64,000 nt of DNA, from positions 7,874,001 through 7,938,000 of the forward strand of contig NC_083386.1 of the NCBI RefSeq assembly GCF_031755915.1, given 5' to 3'. Position 1 is the first letter of the stretch; the number at the start of each line of letters is the position of its first letter. The stretch is from Ziziphus jujuba (Eukaryota > Streptophyta > Magnoliopsida > Rosales > Rhamnaceae). The notes under the pieces are model-generated. The model did not search any database. It was given only the letters and a program-made list of their open reading frames with translations, and had not been told where the DNA came from. This document shows, in pieces, positions 23,761 through 33,656 of the stretch. A program made the translations under genes and the position numbers.

Positions 23761-23851
23761 TATTAAAAAATAAGAGGATAAAATAAAAAATATGAAAAAG
23801 GAAGGGGCATATTTCGTGAAGGCTTATCCACGGGAAAAAGCCAAATTCCCC
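23740..23851 (-). repeat. Right terminal inverted repeat of the giant MULE
   Basis: Inverted counterpart of 11000-11115, ending CCAAATTCCCC at 23851. The next base is G (23852), then the direct repeat TTTCCAAAA. Confidence 0.7.
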
Positions 23852-23959
23852 GTTTCCAAAACCATAAAACCAACGCTCTAAAAGCCCTATAACAGAGGGC
23901 AGCAATGTGACATTACTTTTTTTTTTTTTTTTTTGGGTTTAGTTTCTAAAAGAATATGT

Positions 23960-26301
23960 TAATTAAGGCCACCACACTTCTTTTATCATATTGCTGAGCA
24001 CAAAGCACCCTCTGGCCACCACCATGCATATCATCATCTTCCACATAAGCCTTCTTGGCCTGTTGAGCTTGCTTTCGACGTATCTCCTCCTCAATGTTAA
24101 CATCATGGAGTGTCGTTTCTTCACACTCATCTGGCTCCATGTCAGTAAGCTGCACCGAGGTCCTGGGCAGTAGCACAGCCTCCAAAGACTTGCACTGATA
24201 GGGGTTAAGGGAGTCTGGAAATTCCACTGCAAAGTGAATATACAATTTACCTTTCATGAAGGGTCTCTGGCACATTGGCATCCCCCTCATCATTTATGGC
24301 CTTGATTTGATTTGTTTCTCAACAAAGAAAAATATCAGTATGATAGTTGATATTACAACCATTATTACCAAAAGCTGGAACCATACAACATAAATTGAAA
24401 GAAGATCAACCTAATAAACAAATTCATGCCAAAATATTACTACTATTCTCGCAACCATAAAAATTGAAAGAAGATCAACATAATAAACAAATTCATGCCA
24501 AAATATTACTACTATTCTCGCAACCATATGATTTCCAATTCTTGAAGATTACTTAACCGCTGATGTAGATCAGAGAATGAAAATATTGATTACACACGCC
24601 AACGATATAGAATTGAGATATTACCACCAAGGACAATAAAAAAAAAAAACAGAACCTACATTGAAGTACCTTCTAATTTTCAACCTCAACGAAAAGGACG
24701 TAAATGGATTGTAACCAGTAGCTAGACTTGGCCTATGCCATTGAGAAGCAACCCCCAGATTAAGGGGATGACAAGGACTAAAATTGGAATTTAGAATAGA
24801 GAACAATCAATGGTTGGGAAATGGTCACCCCCAATGTAGCCACTAAGATAGTAAAATTATACACAAGAAATTGAAAGACATTGAGAAGAGATGGCATTCA
24901 ACTGATGGACATACAAAGCCATCATGCAGTATACATGTACTTAGAGGGTCTTTGTAAACCATATAAAACCTACATAATCATTGACCCTCAATAACCAATC
25001 AACTAATCAACCTAAATCACTGATTCTCTAAGGTACCTCTGAATTACTAAGTTCACAAACTAAAACAAATGGGACAGCTATAAAAGCAAATGCTCCTAAT
25101 ATAGGTGTTCATAAAATAGTACAGCAATCTGTAGTAACTTACGAGGCTTAACCACTTCTCCAGGTTGGGATTCTATGAGGAGCTGCTTTCCACCTAAATG
25201 TGTGCGTACAAATTGGAAGCCACAGAGAGCCTCTGTAAGCAATAAGGTGTGCTGATCATCATCCTTTCGCTTGAACTTAGGATGCTTCCTCTGTTGAGGA
25301 AAAAGCAATGTCTCCTGTTTAAGTTTCAGGCAGCAGAAAAAAGAATACACAAGAGGGGGGTCAATAACCACATAGAGAAGAAGAGTACAACAAAAAAAAA
25401 AAAAAAAAAACCTCATACGACGGACACCTGCATTAGTCACAAGCATCCAAAGCAGTGGTCTACGAAAAAAATTCAATCATTGCCTAAACATGGAAAACAA
25501 ACGTCACTCAGATTCCAAGGATGAAAAAATAAGTTAAAAAAACACATTTTTCACTCTGCATTACCGCTTCATCAGCTTCTCTAGGGAATGTGATCCTTTA
25601 TCCATTTTGCATACCCTTCTCGACAATAACCTCCAACACTTTCTTCTCCTGAACAACCTTCTCACCCTTGCATTGTGGACACCTGTCCTTGTCATTGATG
25701 GTCTCACCGGTACCCTTGCATTCATTGCAAGCATGCTGCATTTGTTGGATCATAGATGGTCCAAGATGTCTGATGGAGATTTTCATTCCAGAACCCTGAC
25801 AGCCAGGACATTTCATTGAAGCACCAGACTTTGAGCCTTTGTAAGCAGCATGATATTTATTGAAAGAAGACATATAAGCACGAAAAATACAAAAAATCAG
25901 GTACTAACCCCTTACATTTGGAGCAGATTACGTTGCGAGAGAGAGAAAGCTTATTGGATGTCCCATTATATAGATCCTCCAATGAAACCTTGAAAGGATG
26001 TATCACATCTTTACCCCTCCTCTGCCTTCGGCCTCTGCTGCTTCCACCGCCTGCTCACAGCAATTTTATGGTCAGAATCATGTGTTCTGTACCACTACCA
26101 CTTCATGCCAAATAAAAGAGGTCTATTTAACAGAAGAAGCCCATATACCACCAAATGTGTTTCCACCAAAGAAGGATTGGAATATGTCAAACGGGTCATG
26201 GCCACCACCTCCACCACCCATTCCTTCCTTGAGGGCATCCTCGCTATACTGATCATATATCTCATGCTTCTGAGGGTCACTCAGAAGGCCAACTCTTTAA
26301 A
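23960..26301 (-). pseudogene. DnaJ (type I Hsp40) pseudogene, exons 2-6
   Basis: Decayed duplicate of the gene at 38369-41732. Exon 2 is at 26301 to about 26148, exon 3 near 26044-25907, exon 4 near 25848-25570, exon 5 near 25316-25143 and exon 6 near 24290-23970. Lesions: exon 1 with the HPD J-domain core is absent; a deletion removes about 13 bases of the QAYEVL region in exon 2; CAA has become TAA after EKGMQNG in exon 4; exon 5 start is shifted and two residues before EHTL are lost; the exon 6 acceptor is CAA instead of CAG; and a 2-base insertion after CAQQ removes the stop. The four CxxCxGxG zinc-finger repeats are still readable. Clearly not functional as a co-chaperone. Confidence 0.9.
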
Positions 26302-26695
26302 CTGAATCACAAGCAGAAATTAACACAATTCATGAGCTTATTGTAAGCAGAAACTTAAATAATTCAGTGCCATCACACAAGCCATCAAAAACAGCTGTTT
26401 AGAATTCGACTCACAAAAGTTATCAAAGAGAACCAACAAAAGAAAAAAAAATTTAAAAAAAAATTAAAAGGGAAAAGGTCAGAATTTTAAAAGCTATTGG
26501 TTTGGGTAGCACAGGTGTATCGAAGAAACAACATTCCACAAAGGCATGAATTCATGTTTAGAAGAATAGTACAGTCAAAGAACTACATGTGATCGGTTAA
26601 AATCATTCTCAAAGTCAGAGGACTCGATATTATCTTGAACTTGCACTACTAAGATCATAAAACCCATTAATGGTGTTCATCATCATATATGGGTC

Positions 26696-27105
26696 TTAAC
26701 GATCAGCAGCAACGAATGGATGATTCAACAACATCTTAGCCGTCCATCTTTTCCTTGGATCCCTAATGAAGCACTTCCTCAAGAAATCGTTGCCTTTGGC
26801 AGATGTATGGTGTGGCAATTCAGGTTCTTTGTTGCTCTAAGCAAGCAAACCAACCAAATCCATGTTCATCTTGCAAGGCCATGCATACTTCCCTTTCATC
26901 ATACCGATCGCTATGCAACCGAGGAACCATATATCCAATGAAGCTTCGATCATCTCCCCAAACGCAATGGATTCAAGCAACAGATACAGCGGAGTTCCTC
27001 GAAGCCTGAAGTCATCACTATACTTCTTCATAAACTCAGCTTCTTTCTCTGGTTCTTTGGCCAATCCGAAGTCCAAAATCTTAAGTTGTGTACCATGTTT
27101 TAGGG
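26696..27105 (-). pseudogene. MAPKKK-like protein kinase C-lobe fragment
   Basis: The minus strand reads LKILDFGLAKEPE (DFG motif), then FRLRGTPLYL, LESIAFGE, ASLDIWFLGCI, GKYAW. An in-frame TAG follows, then SAKGNDFLRKCFIRDPRKRW and TAKMLLNHPFV and a stop near 26698. This matches the activation loop to C-terminal end of plant MEKK-type MAPKKKs (MAPKKK17/18-like). The APE-type Pro is Leu, DIWS has become DIWF, and the N-lobe and catalytic HRD loop are absent. Copy B has no counterpart, so it lies outside the duplicated block. Confidence 0.8.
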
Positions 27106-27107
27106 CT

Positions 27108-27390
27108 TAAGGTCGCCATCAATCTCTTTAATTTGATCATCTCCATTGTTTCTCATTTTTTCTCTAAACTCAATTGCCTTCCTCCTAGCACCTTTTTCAT
27201 TTTCAATTTTCCGATTTATGTCTCTCTTAATTAACCCTCCACACCAACAACTCCCAGCTCATCTACTTGACTAGCATTAAGTAGGCAAGGCTATAATAGG
27301 AACTCCATAATAGGAGATAGATATATGTGACCATGAGCAAACCATCGAAACATGAGAACACTAATTTTGCCATTCTTCAACGCTGTTGCG
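27108..27390 (-). pseudogene. UDP-glycosyltransferase mini-pseudogene (N- and C-terminal pieces joined)
   Basis: The minus strand first reads KISVLMFRWFAHGHI, like the UGT91/UGT94 N-terminus (VLMFPWLAHGHIS). Within about 10 codons it passes to YGVPIIALP, then LNASQVDELGV, VEGLIKRDINRKI and ARRKAIEFREKM, like the C-terminal sugar-donor half of the same family. The central 300 or so residues, including most of the PSPG box, are missing. Two frameshifts and a stop after ALPT are present. Parent enzymes glycosylate flavonoids or terpenoids. This reading rests on short matches. Confidence 0.6.
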
Positions 27391-28116
27391 AAAAATAGAA
27401 CAAAAACAATAGCAATAAAATAAAACAAAGCACACACAGATATACATGGAAAATTTTTTATGGGAAAAAATCACGGGTAAAAAGAGACAAAGCTTTTATT
27501 AATGAAGATTGATATAAAAAAAAAGTGAACAAATAAAACTGTAAAACTATTACATCCAAAAACCCCCAAAAATATATATATATATTGTACAGACAGAATA
27601 AACTTAAAAATTGGAAAGATCCGTACCTTCTGGACTACGGTCTCAGGCCTATCGGCTCTCAACCTCCATTACCACCATAGAGCCCATTTTTTCTCTCAAA
27701 ATAAATTCACTAAACGGATCGCACCGCGAGCTTTTCGGGTCGGATCAACAAAAATTCGGATCACCAACTCTAACAGATTCCATTATGCATAATTTTGAGG
27801 GTGTGTAATATATTTATATGTATAAGTATACATGGACATTCACCCAAAAAAAAAAAAAGAGAAAAAAAGGAAATAAAATGGACAAATAATAATTCAACAA
27901 AAGGGAAGGGAGGGCAATGCAATTATTTGTGATTTCCTCATTTCAAAAAAAATATATATAATATATGATAAAGAAAATAATGTTTAATTAATTTTTAAAG
28001 TTATAAAATTTATGTGTGAAGGAAATAGATGAATCGGATATAAAGAAAAGAATATATTAGTCAATGATCAATTGAAAACCATAAAAGAACAAAAGAAAAA
28101 GAAAAAAAGTTCAAAT
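27391..28116. other. Gene-free AT-rich stretch
   Basis: No recognised gene. There is a short (AT)n run at 27573-27585. The DNA at 27600-27790 (GTACCTTCTGGACTACGGTC region) is less AT-rich and could be an old transposon piece, but I found no ends. Confidence 0.4.
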
Positions 28117-28158
28117 TAAATTTTTTTTTTTTTTTTTTTTTTGAGAAAGACAATTGTT
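28117..28158 (-). mobile_element. LINE 3' end with poly(A) tail, left part
   Basis: A run of about 23 T (28119-28141) is a poly(A) tail on the minus strand. Once the Copia element and one target duplication are removed, the DNA continues at 32620. See the entry at 32615-32770. Confidence 0.5.
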
Positions 28159-29192
28159 TGTTGAAGTGTGGCAATTTTGCCACTTGATGGCTCATGTCAC
28201 CGACTAGCATGCACACCTTGGTATCAAATCCTTTCCTTTTATGAGTTTATATTTTTTGTATGTTTTTAATTTATGCAAGGTATATTTTGATAATGTTTTG
28301 TGCCTAAGTTATGTATGCAAAAGTATAGGCAAAATTATGTACAAAAGAGTAGGAATGTTATGCTTGAAATGCCTATGGTGCTGGATTCATAATTTCCAGC
28401 AACATAGTTCTACTATTTATCTTATATCTCAGGTTGCAAATGGATTTTTGGGCTGAAATTTTGAGGGTTGTCTACAGACATGTATAGAAGACTATGGTTC
28501 AAATTTCAGGTTAAAATGACATGGGAAAGTCCATTTTCTATTCCAAACAGATTGCTGTATCTGATGGGCCCAGTATGCAAAGTATGGGTCAGTTTTGGAG
28601 CTGTTTGGCTCATGATCCAGTTCCAGAACTTTCCTAGCTCTTGGAACAATATTTTTTCATGACCAAGGATGCTTCAAACCAAGTTTCATAAGCAGATACA
28701 AAGGGGAACTAAGTAGGTGAAGCTAGTTTGGTTGTTTACCCAAACTAGTTAAACAATAGGAACTTAGTTCAAACCATGTGCCACTTTTTACTATATTTGG
28801 AATAGACATGTTGCAGCTGGTTTTTACCTCTTTTGTGTATGAAAAGTTAGGTGTTGACCATTTTACTTTTTAAATTTCAAATACTTTACTCATTTTGTAA
28901 GCTCACATGCTTGGCATGTGTGAACTAGTTGTAATTTCAAGCTTATATTGTAAAATGAATGAAATGGCTACACATCCAAGCCTTATTTTCAAAAGCCAAC
29001 GTGGTCCCCTTCTTCTTATCTCTTCTTCAACACCTTAGAACACTTTAGGAACCCTAAAAACCAGAAAACACCATAACCAAAACCTAAAAACACAACTCAC
29101 ACACAACCATTCCCAAGAGCATCACCAAAAGCTTGCTTGTTGCTAACACTTCAAGCTAGCTTGCTCTTGGTCATAACCTTCTCACCCCAACA
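28159..29192 (+). repeat. Copia 5' LTR
   Basis: TG...CA ends, 1034 bases. It differs from the 3' LTR by scattered substitutions, e.g. GGCTCATG versus GGTGCATG near its start and GCTTGGCATGTG versus GCTTATATTATG near 28911. Confidence 0.95.
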
Positions 29193-29326
29193 AAGTGATA
29201 TCAGAGAAAGGAACATTTTTGTGAGATTTGTGAGGTTTTTGGGCTGGTTCGTTCCTTGAGAGTGAAGAGATACTTGAAAGCACAAATATATTTTCATATT
29301 CCTTCATACTCGAAAGCAACATTCAC

Positions 29327-29656
29327 ATGGCTTCTTCAAGTTTTTCAACTCCTCCTCCTATCTTCAATGGGGAGAACTACAACATTTGGAGTATCAAGAT
29401 GCAAGCCTACTTGAAGGCTTATGGTCTTTGGGAGGTCACCATAAATCCCCAAGAACCCGAGCCTTTGAGACAAGGGGCAACGGTCAACCAAATCAAGCAC
29501 CATGAGGAGGAATTGGCTAAAGGTTTCAAGGCTCTCACCGCCATTCATTCTTGTATTAGTGATACCATTTTCACAAGGATAATGGCATGTGAGAGTGCCA
29601 AAGAAGCTTGGGACAAACTTCAAAATGAGTTCCAAGGGAGTGCAAGGACAAGGTAA
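29327..29656 (+). pseudogene. Copia gag N-terminal fragment
   Basis: 109 codons open with MASSSFSTPPPIFNGENYNI, then WSIKMQAYL, the start typical of plant Copia gag (DUF4219-type block). They run on into the UBN2-like part (KEAWDKLQNEFQGS). The frame ends at TAA 29654-29656, exactly where the internal deletion joins gag to integrase DNA. The nucleocapsid zinc knuckle is missing. The pol frame that follows is in the same phase, so this one stop is all that separates them. Confidence 0.9.
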
Positions 29657-31588
29657 ATGCAAATCCTAGTACAACAAGAGAAGAGAGGAAAGCTTGATGA
29701 AAGGTCACAAGTTGGTGTCTTGGTTGGCTATAGTGATGTGACCAAGGGATATAGAGTGTATAACTTGGAAACCAAGAAACTTGTGATAAGTAGAGATGTG
29801 AAAGTTGATGAGGAAGCTAAATGGGTTTGTAGTAAGGAGGAGTTCGCTAGTATGGATGAAGACAATCGGCTTGAAGCTCATGATAACGATGAGGAACAAG
29901 GAAATGATGAAGGTGCTGCCCATGATGATGAATATGATGAGAATGAGCTAGAAATCTCCATAGGGGCTGATTTGGAGATTGGTGATGGTGTGAGAGGCAC
30001 AAGACCTCTTAATGAGATTTATGAAAGGTGTAATGTGGCATTGAGTGATCCAATCAATGTCCATGAGGCTATGGCAAGAAAAGAGTGGAGACAAGCCATG
30101 CAAGATGAAATCGATGTGATAAACAAGAATGACACTTGGAGCTTGGTAACAAAACCGAAGGGAAAGAATGCTATTGGGGTGAAGTGGATCTTTAGGACCA
30201 AGTACAATCTGGATGGGTCCATAAATAAGCACAAGGCAAGGCTTGTTGTCAAAGGATATGCACAACAAGCCGGTGTGGATTATGGAGAGACTTTTGCACC
30301 GGTTGCAAGGATGGAAACCATAAGACTTCTCCTTGCAATTTCGGCACAAAAGTCTTGGAAAGTATATCACCTTGATGTGAGGTCAGCCTTCTTGAATGGA
30401 ATATTGAAAGAGGAGGTCTATGTTATGCAACCCGAAGGTTTTGTAAAGAAAGGAAGTGAAGAGAAGGTATACAAGCTACACAAGGCCTTGTATGGCCTTA
30501 AACAAGCTCCTAGGGCATGGTATGCCAAGATAGATGATTTTTTGACAAAGCATGGATTTAGGAGGAGTCCTAATGAGCCTACATTGTATATTAGGACTCA
30601 TGGTTTCATGTTGTTGGTGTCTCTTTATATTGATGACCTCCTAGTGACCGGTGGTAATGAGAAAGAAGTGAGCAATTTCAAAAGTGAGCTAGAATTGAAC
30701 TTTGAGATGTCTAGCCTTGGAGAGATGAAATACTTTCTTGGAATTGAAGTTGTCCAATCATCCAAAGGAATCTTCATATCTCAAGAAAGCTATGTGAAGG
30801 AGTTTCTCAAGAAGTTTGACATGGAGGATTGTAATAGCGTTGCCACACCTATGAATGAAGGCACCAAGTTGGTGAAGGATGATGATTCTCCAAAGGTAAA
30901 TCCTTCCATCTATAGAAGTTTAATTGGTAGCCTTTTATATGTATGCTCTACTAGACCGGATATCATATTTAGTGTGGCTGTTTTGTCAAGATTTATGCAT
31001 AGTCCATCACAAAATCATCTTAGTTGTGCAAACAGAATCCTAAGGTATTTGAAAGGTAATAGTGATTTTGGTATATGGTACAAGGATGACATGAATGAAG
31101 CTTTGCTTGGTTATAGTGATAGTGATTGGGCTGGTTCCTTGGATGATAGCAAGAGCACATCGGGCTACATTTACACTCTTGGAAATGGTCCTTTCTCATG
31201 GAATTCCAAGAAGCAACAAACCGTTGCACAAAGCACCGCGGAAGCCGAGTATATTGCTTGCTCAAGTTGTGCTAATCAAGGTGTTTGGCTTAGGAAATTA
31301 TTGGAGGACTTGAGCTTGAAGCAAGAGGAAGCCACGGTAATATTGTGTGACAATACTTCAGCAATAGCAATTGCACAAAATCCAGTCCAACATGGGAGGA
31401 CCAAGCACATACCGTTCAAGTATCATTCCTTAAGGGAATTTGAAGCAAGTGGTGAAGTGAAGTTGGAGTATGTGACTTCCGAGGAGAACTTGGCGGATAT
31501 CTTCACCAAGCCATTGGGAAAGAAAAGATTTGAGATATTGAGAGGACTTCTCAATGTCTCATACAAAATTGCCAAGAAGGAGTGTTGA
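29657..31588 (+). CDS. Copia pol remainder: integrase C-terminus, reverse transcriptase, RNase H
   Basis: 643 codons. Residues about 8-60 (KRGKLDERSQVGVLVGYSD, GYRVYNLETKKLVISRDV) are the integrase C-terminal tail. The reverse transcriptase starts near 160 (NDTWSLVTKP, GVKWIFRTKYN, HKARLVVKGYAQ, DVRSAFLNG). It has the active-site motif YIDD near residue 326. RNase H is at about 490-620 (GYSDSDWAG, SWNSKKQQTVAQSTAEAEY, CDNTSAI, HIPFKYH). The stop TGA at 31586-31588 lies inside the right LTR. The frame is fully open. The first Met is arbitrary, because the natural polyprotein start is upstream of the deletion. Confidence 0.9.
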   Translation: MQILVQQEKRGKLDERSQVGVLVGYSDVTKGYRVYNLETKKLVISRDVKVDEEAKWVCSKEEFASMDEDNRLEAHDNDEEQGNDEGAAHDDEYDENELEISIGADLEIGDGVRGTRPLNEIYERCNVALSDPINVHEAMARKEWRQAMQDEIDVINKNDTWSLVTKPKGKNAIGVKWIFRTKYNLDGSINKHKARLVVKGYAQQAGVDYGETFAPVARMETIRLLLAISAQKSWKVYHLDVRSAFLNGILKEEVYVMQPEGFVKKGSEEKVYKLHKALYGLKQAPRAWYAKIDDFLTKHGFRRSPNEPTLYIRTHGFMLLVSLYIDDLLVTGGNEKEVSNFKSELELNFEMSSLGEMKYFLGIEVVQSSKGIFISQESYVKEFLKKFDMEDCNSVATPMNEGTKLVKDDDSPKVNPSIYRSLIGSLLYVCSTRPDIIFSVAVLSRFMHSPSQNHLSCANRILRYLKGNSDFGIWYKDDMNEALLGYSDSDWAGSLDDSKSTSGYIYTLGNGPFSWNSKKQQTVAQSTAEAEYIACSSCANQGVWLRKLLEDLSLKQEEATVILCDNTSAIAIAQNPVQHGRTKHIPFKYHSLREFEASGEVKLEYVTSEENLADIFTKPLGKKRFEILRGLLNVSYKIAKKEC

Positions 31589-32614
31589 AGTGTGGCAATT
31601 TTGCCACTTGATGGTGCATGTCACCGACTAGCATGCACACATTGGTATCAAATCCTTTCCTTTTATGAGTTTCTATTTTTTGTATGTTTTTAATTGATGC
31701 AAGGTATATTTTGATAATGTTTTGTGCCTAAGTTATGTATGCAAAAGTATAGGCAAAATTATGCACAAAAGAGTAGGAATGTTATGCTTGAAATGCCTAT
31801 AGTACTGGATTCATAATTTCCAGCAACATAGTTCCACTATTTATCTTATATCTCAGGTTGCAAATGGATTTTTGGGCTGAAATTTTGAGGGTTGTCTACA
31901 GACATATATAGAAGACTATGGGTCAAATTTCAGGTCAAAATGACATGGGAAAGTCCATTTTCTATTCCAAACAGATTGCTGTATCTGATGGGCCCAGTAT
32001 GCAGAGTATGGGTCAGTTTTGGAGCTGTTTGGCCCATGATCCGGTTCCAAAACTTTCCTAACTCTTGGAACAATATTTCTTGATGACCAAGGATACTTCA
32101 AACCAAGTTTCATAAGCAGATACAAAGGGCAACTAAGTAGGTGAAGCTAGTTTGGTTGTTTACCCAAACTAGTTAAACAATAAGAACTTAATTCAAACCA
32201 TGTGCTACTTTTTACTATATTTGGAATAGACATGTTGCAGTTGATTTTTACCTCTTTTGTGTATGAAAAGTTAGGTGTTGACCATTTTACTTTTTAAATT
32301 TCAAATACTTTACTCATTTTGTAAGCTCACATGCTTATATTATGAACTAGTTGTAATTTCAAGCTTATATTGTAAAATGAATGAAATGGCTACACATCCA
32401 AGCCTTATTTTCAAAAGCCAACGTGGTCCCCTTCTTATTATCTCTTCTTCAACACCTTAGAATACTTTAGGAACCCTAAAAACCAGAAAACACCATAACC
32501 AAAACCTAAAAACACAACTCACGCACAACCATTCCCAAGAGCATCACCAAAAGCTTGTTTGTTGCTAACACTTCAAGCTAGCTTGCTCTTGGTCATAACC
32601 TTCTCACCCCAACA
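31583..32614 (+). repeat. Copia 3' LTR
   Basis: 1032 bases, TGTTGAAGTG to CCCCAACA, preceded by the purine stretch AAGAAGGAG. Nearly identical to the 5' LTR. Confidence 0.95.
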
Positions 32615-32770
32615 TTGTTTGTATTAATGAAAGAGAGTAGAAACATCATTATCCAAACAAGCCTAAAGCCACAAAGGACTTTCTTCTGGCCAAATACAAA
32701 CATTAGCAACTGAAGTTCTTGCTAATTTATGAGCCACAACAAGATTATATCCTTATTTAATTTGGTAGAA
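32615..32770 (-). mobile_element. LINE-type RNase H 3' remnant
   Basis: The minus strand reads NLVVAHKLARTSVANVCIW then PEESPLWL and a stop, like the C-terminal end of plant RNase H-like (RVT_3) domains from non-LTR elements (xxVAHxLAR...W). Just downstream on that strand come the Copia insertion and then a poly(A) run at 28141-28119. Copia therefore landed within the 3' end of this older element. Confidence 0.55.
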
Positions 32771-33448
32771 GATCAGAATTAAATTAAATCACATCCAGTA
32801 ATGGTCCTTGCCCTTTTTTCCAGTTTATTTATTTATTATATTTTTAAAAAAAAAAAAAAGGCATTACACAATGCGCATTTCTTCTCCTAATGGGGTGGAT
32901 GCAAATTGAATTAGGCCCTGAGTTATATAAAAATAATGAAATCAAGTTCTTAACATAATAAAAAAATAAATAAATAACTAATGTGAACGAATGATTGCAT
33001 ATATATATATATATATATAATGGAACAAATCATAATAGTTTTTCTTAGAGATATTATTAATTTTTTATTTTATTTATTTCAATTTAGTTTACAAATACTG
33101 AAATATAAAAAAATGAAAATAAACATTCTCTTATTTAATTATAATATGTATATATATTTAGGTATGTATGTATGTATAAGATATATACTAATATATGTAT
33201 ATACATTTATTCTTGATTAATTTTGGGGTTCTTATAATGACCTTCTAATATATATAGGACATATATATAAGATATAGGGTTCAAATGATACTAATTGTAT
33301 ATTTATACTACTCAAATTAAAACAAGCAAAGTCAGATATACTACTACTACACTTGCAAATGTGGCGGCCAGTACCACCGCTTACACCAGGCAGCTAGAAA
33401 GTGAGTAGTGGATGTACCCTACTTCACTTCAAACTCTATAGCCATATC

Positions 33449-33481
<33 letters not shown>

Positions 33482-33656
33482 GTTATAGCTCTTAATTACA
33501 TACCATACACAAAGATTGAGAGCAAGATTGGTGGGTGTGTTTTACAAGGTATGTCAACTTTCTTTTCTTTTCTTGCGTTTCTTTTTAAAAATTTTGTCCA
33601 CGCATTACGTAATATTTACAGAACTCTATAACTTACAGTAATCGATCCGCACAAGA
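32771..33656. other. NAC upstream region
   Basis: AT-rich, with (AT)n at 33001-33019 and 33450-33468 and GTAT repeats at 33468-33483. The stretch 33275-33560 resembles 2700-3190 at the far end of copy A. It is probably promoter and 5' UTR of the NAC gene. No convincing TATA box can be chosen among many AT runs. Confidence 0.5.

Larger units (their letters stand above)
11000..23852 (-). mobile_element. Giant Mutator-like element (candidate Pack-MULE)
   Basis: The left end at 11000 reads GGGGAATTTGACCC and the right end, on the opposite strand from 23851, reads GGGGAATTTGGC. Inside both ends the similarity continues for about 110 bases (AATGAAATTTACCC / CACGAAATATGCCCC, then T-rich, then TTTTATCCT). 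The flanks carry a 9-bp direct repeat TTTCCAAAA (10991-10999 and 23853-23861). Copy B at about 38215-38245 shows the uninterrupted sequence. The element holds a broken MuDR transposase on the minus strand, a palindromic tandem array, fragments of at least three host genes and a nested solo LTR. Without the LTR it is about 9.4 kb. Confidence 0.8.
7755..26675 (+). repeat. Segmental duplication, copy A (interrupted by the giant MULE)
   Basis: Two pieces, 7755-10999 and 23853-26675, are collinear with 35560-41330 (copy B). They carry a NAC 3' remnant, a RING-H2 gene, shared intergenic DNA and DnaJ exons 2-6, all in the same order and strand. The 12.85-kb MULE at 11000-23852 and a 250-base MITE-like insert near 10590-10843 are absent from copy B. 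Similarity ends at about 26675, inside what is DnaJ intron 1 in copy B, so exon 1 was never included or was lost. Confidence 0.85.
28159..32614 (+). mobile_element. Ty1/Copia LTR retrotransposon, internally deleted
   Basis: Two LTRs of 1034 and 1032 bases (28159-29192 and 31583-32614), both TGTTGAAGTG...CCCCAACA, are nearly identical. They are flanked by a perfect 5-bp target duplication TTGTT (28154-28158 and 32615-32619). Directly after the left LTR, TGATATCAGAGA resembles the initiator tRNA-Met primer site. The internal region is only 2.4 kb: a gag start, then integrase C-terminus, reverse transcriptase and RNase H. The rest of gag, protease and the integrase core are missing. The high LTR identity means recent insertion; without integrase it needed help in trans or was deleted later. 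Confidence 0.95.

Noticed and set aside
11000..23852. Helitron as the vehicle for the gene fragments
   Set aside because: Helitrons lack terminal inverted repeats and target duplications; here both are visible and a MuDR transposase is present.
23206..23905. Long minus-strand open frames (up to 223 codons), Phe/Leu/Ser-rich
   Set aside because: They arise from the purine-rich minisatellite; no domain, and composition explains the absence of stops.
24621..24806. Small frame in the DnaJ pseudogene intron
   Set aside because: No similarity to any DnaJ exon or other family, and the matching intron of copy B has no such frame.
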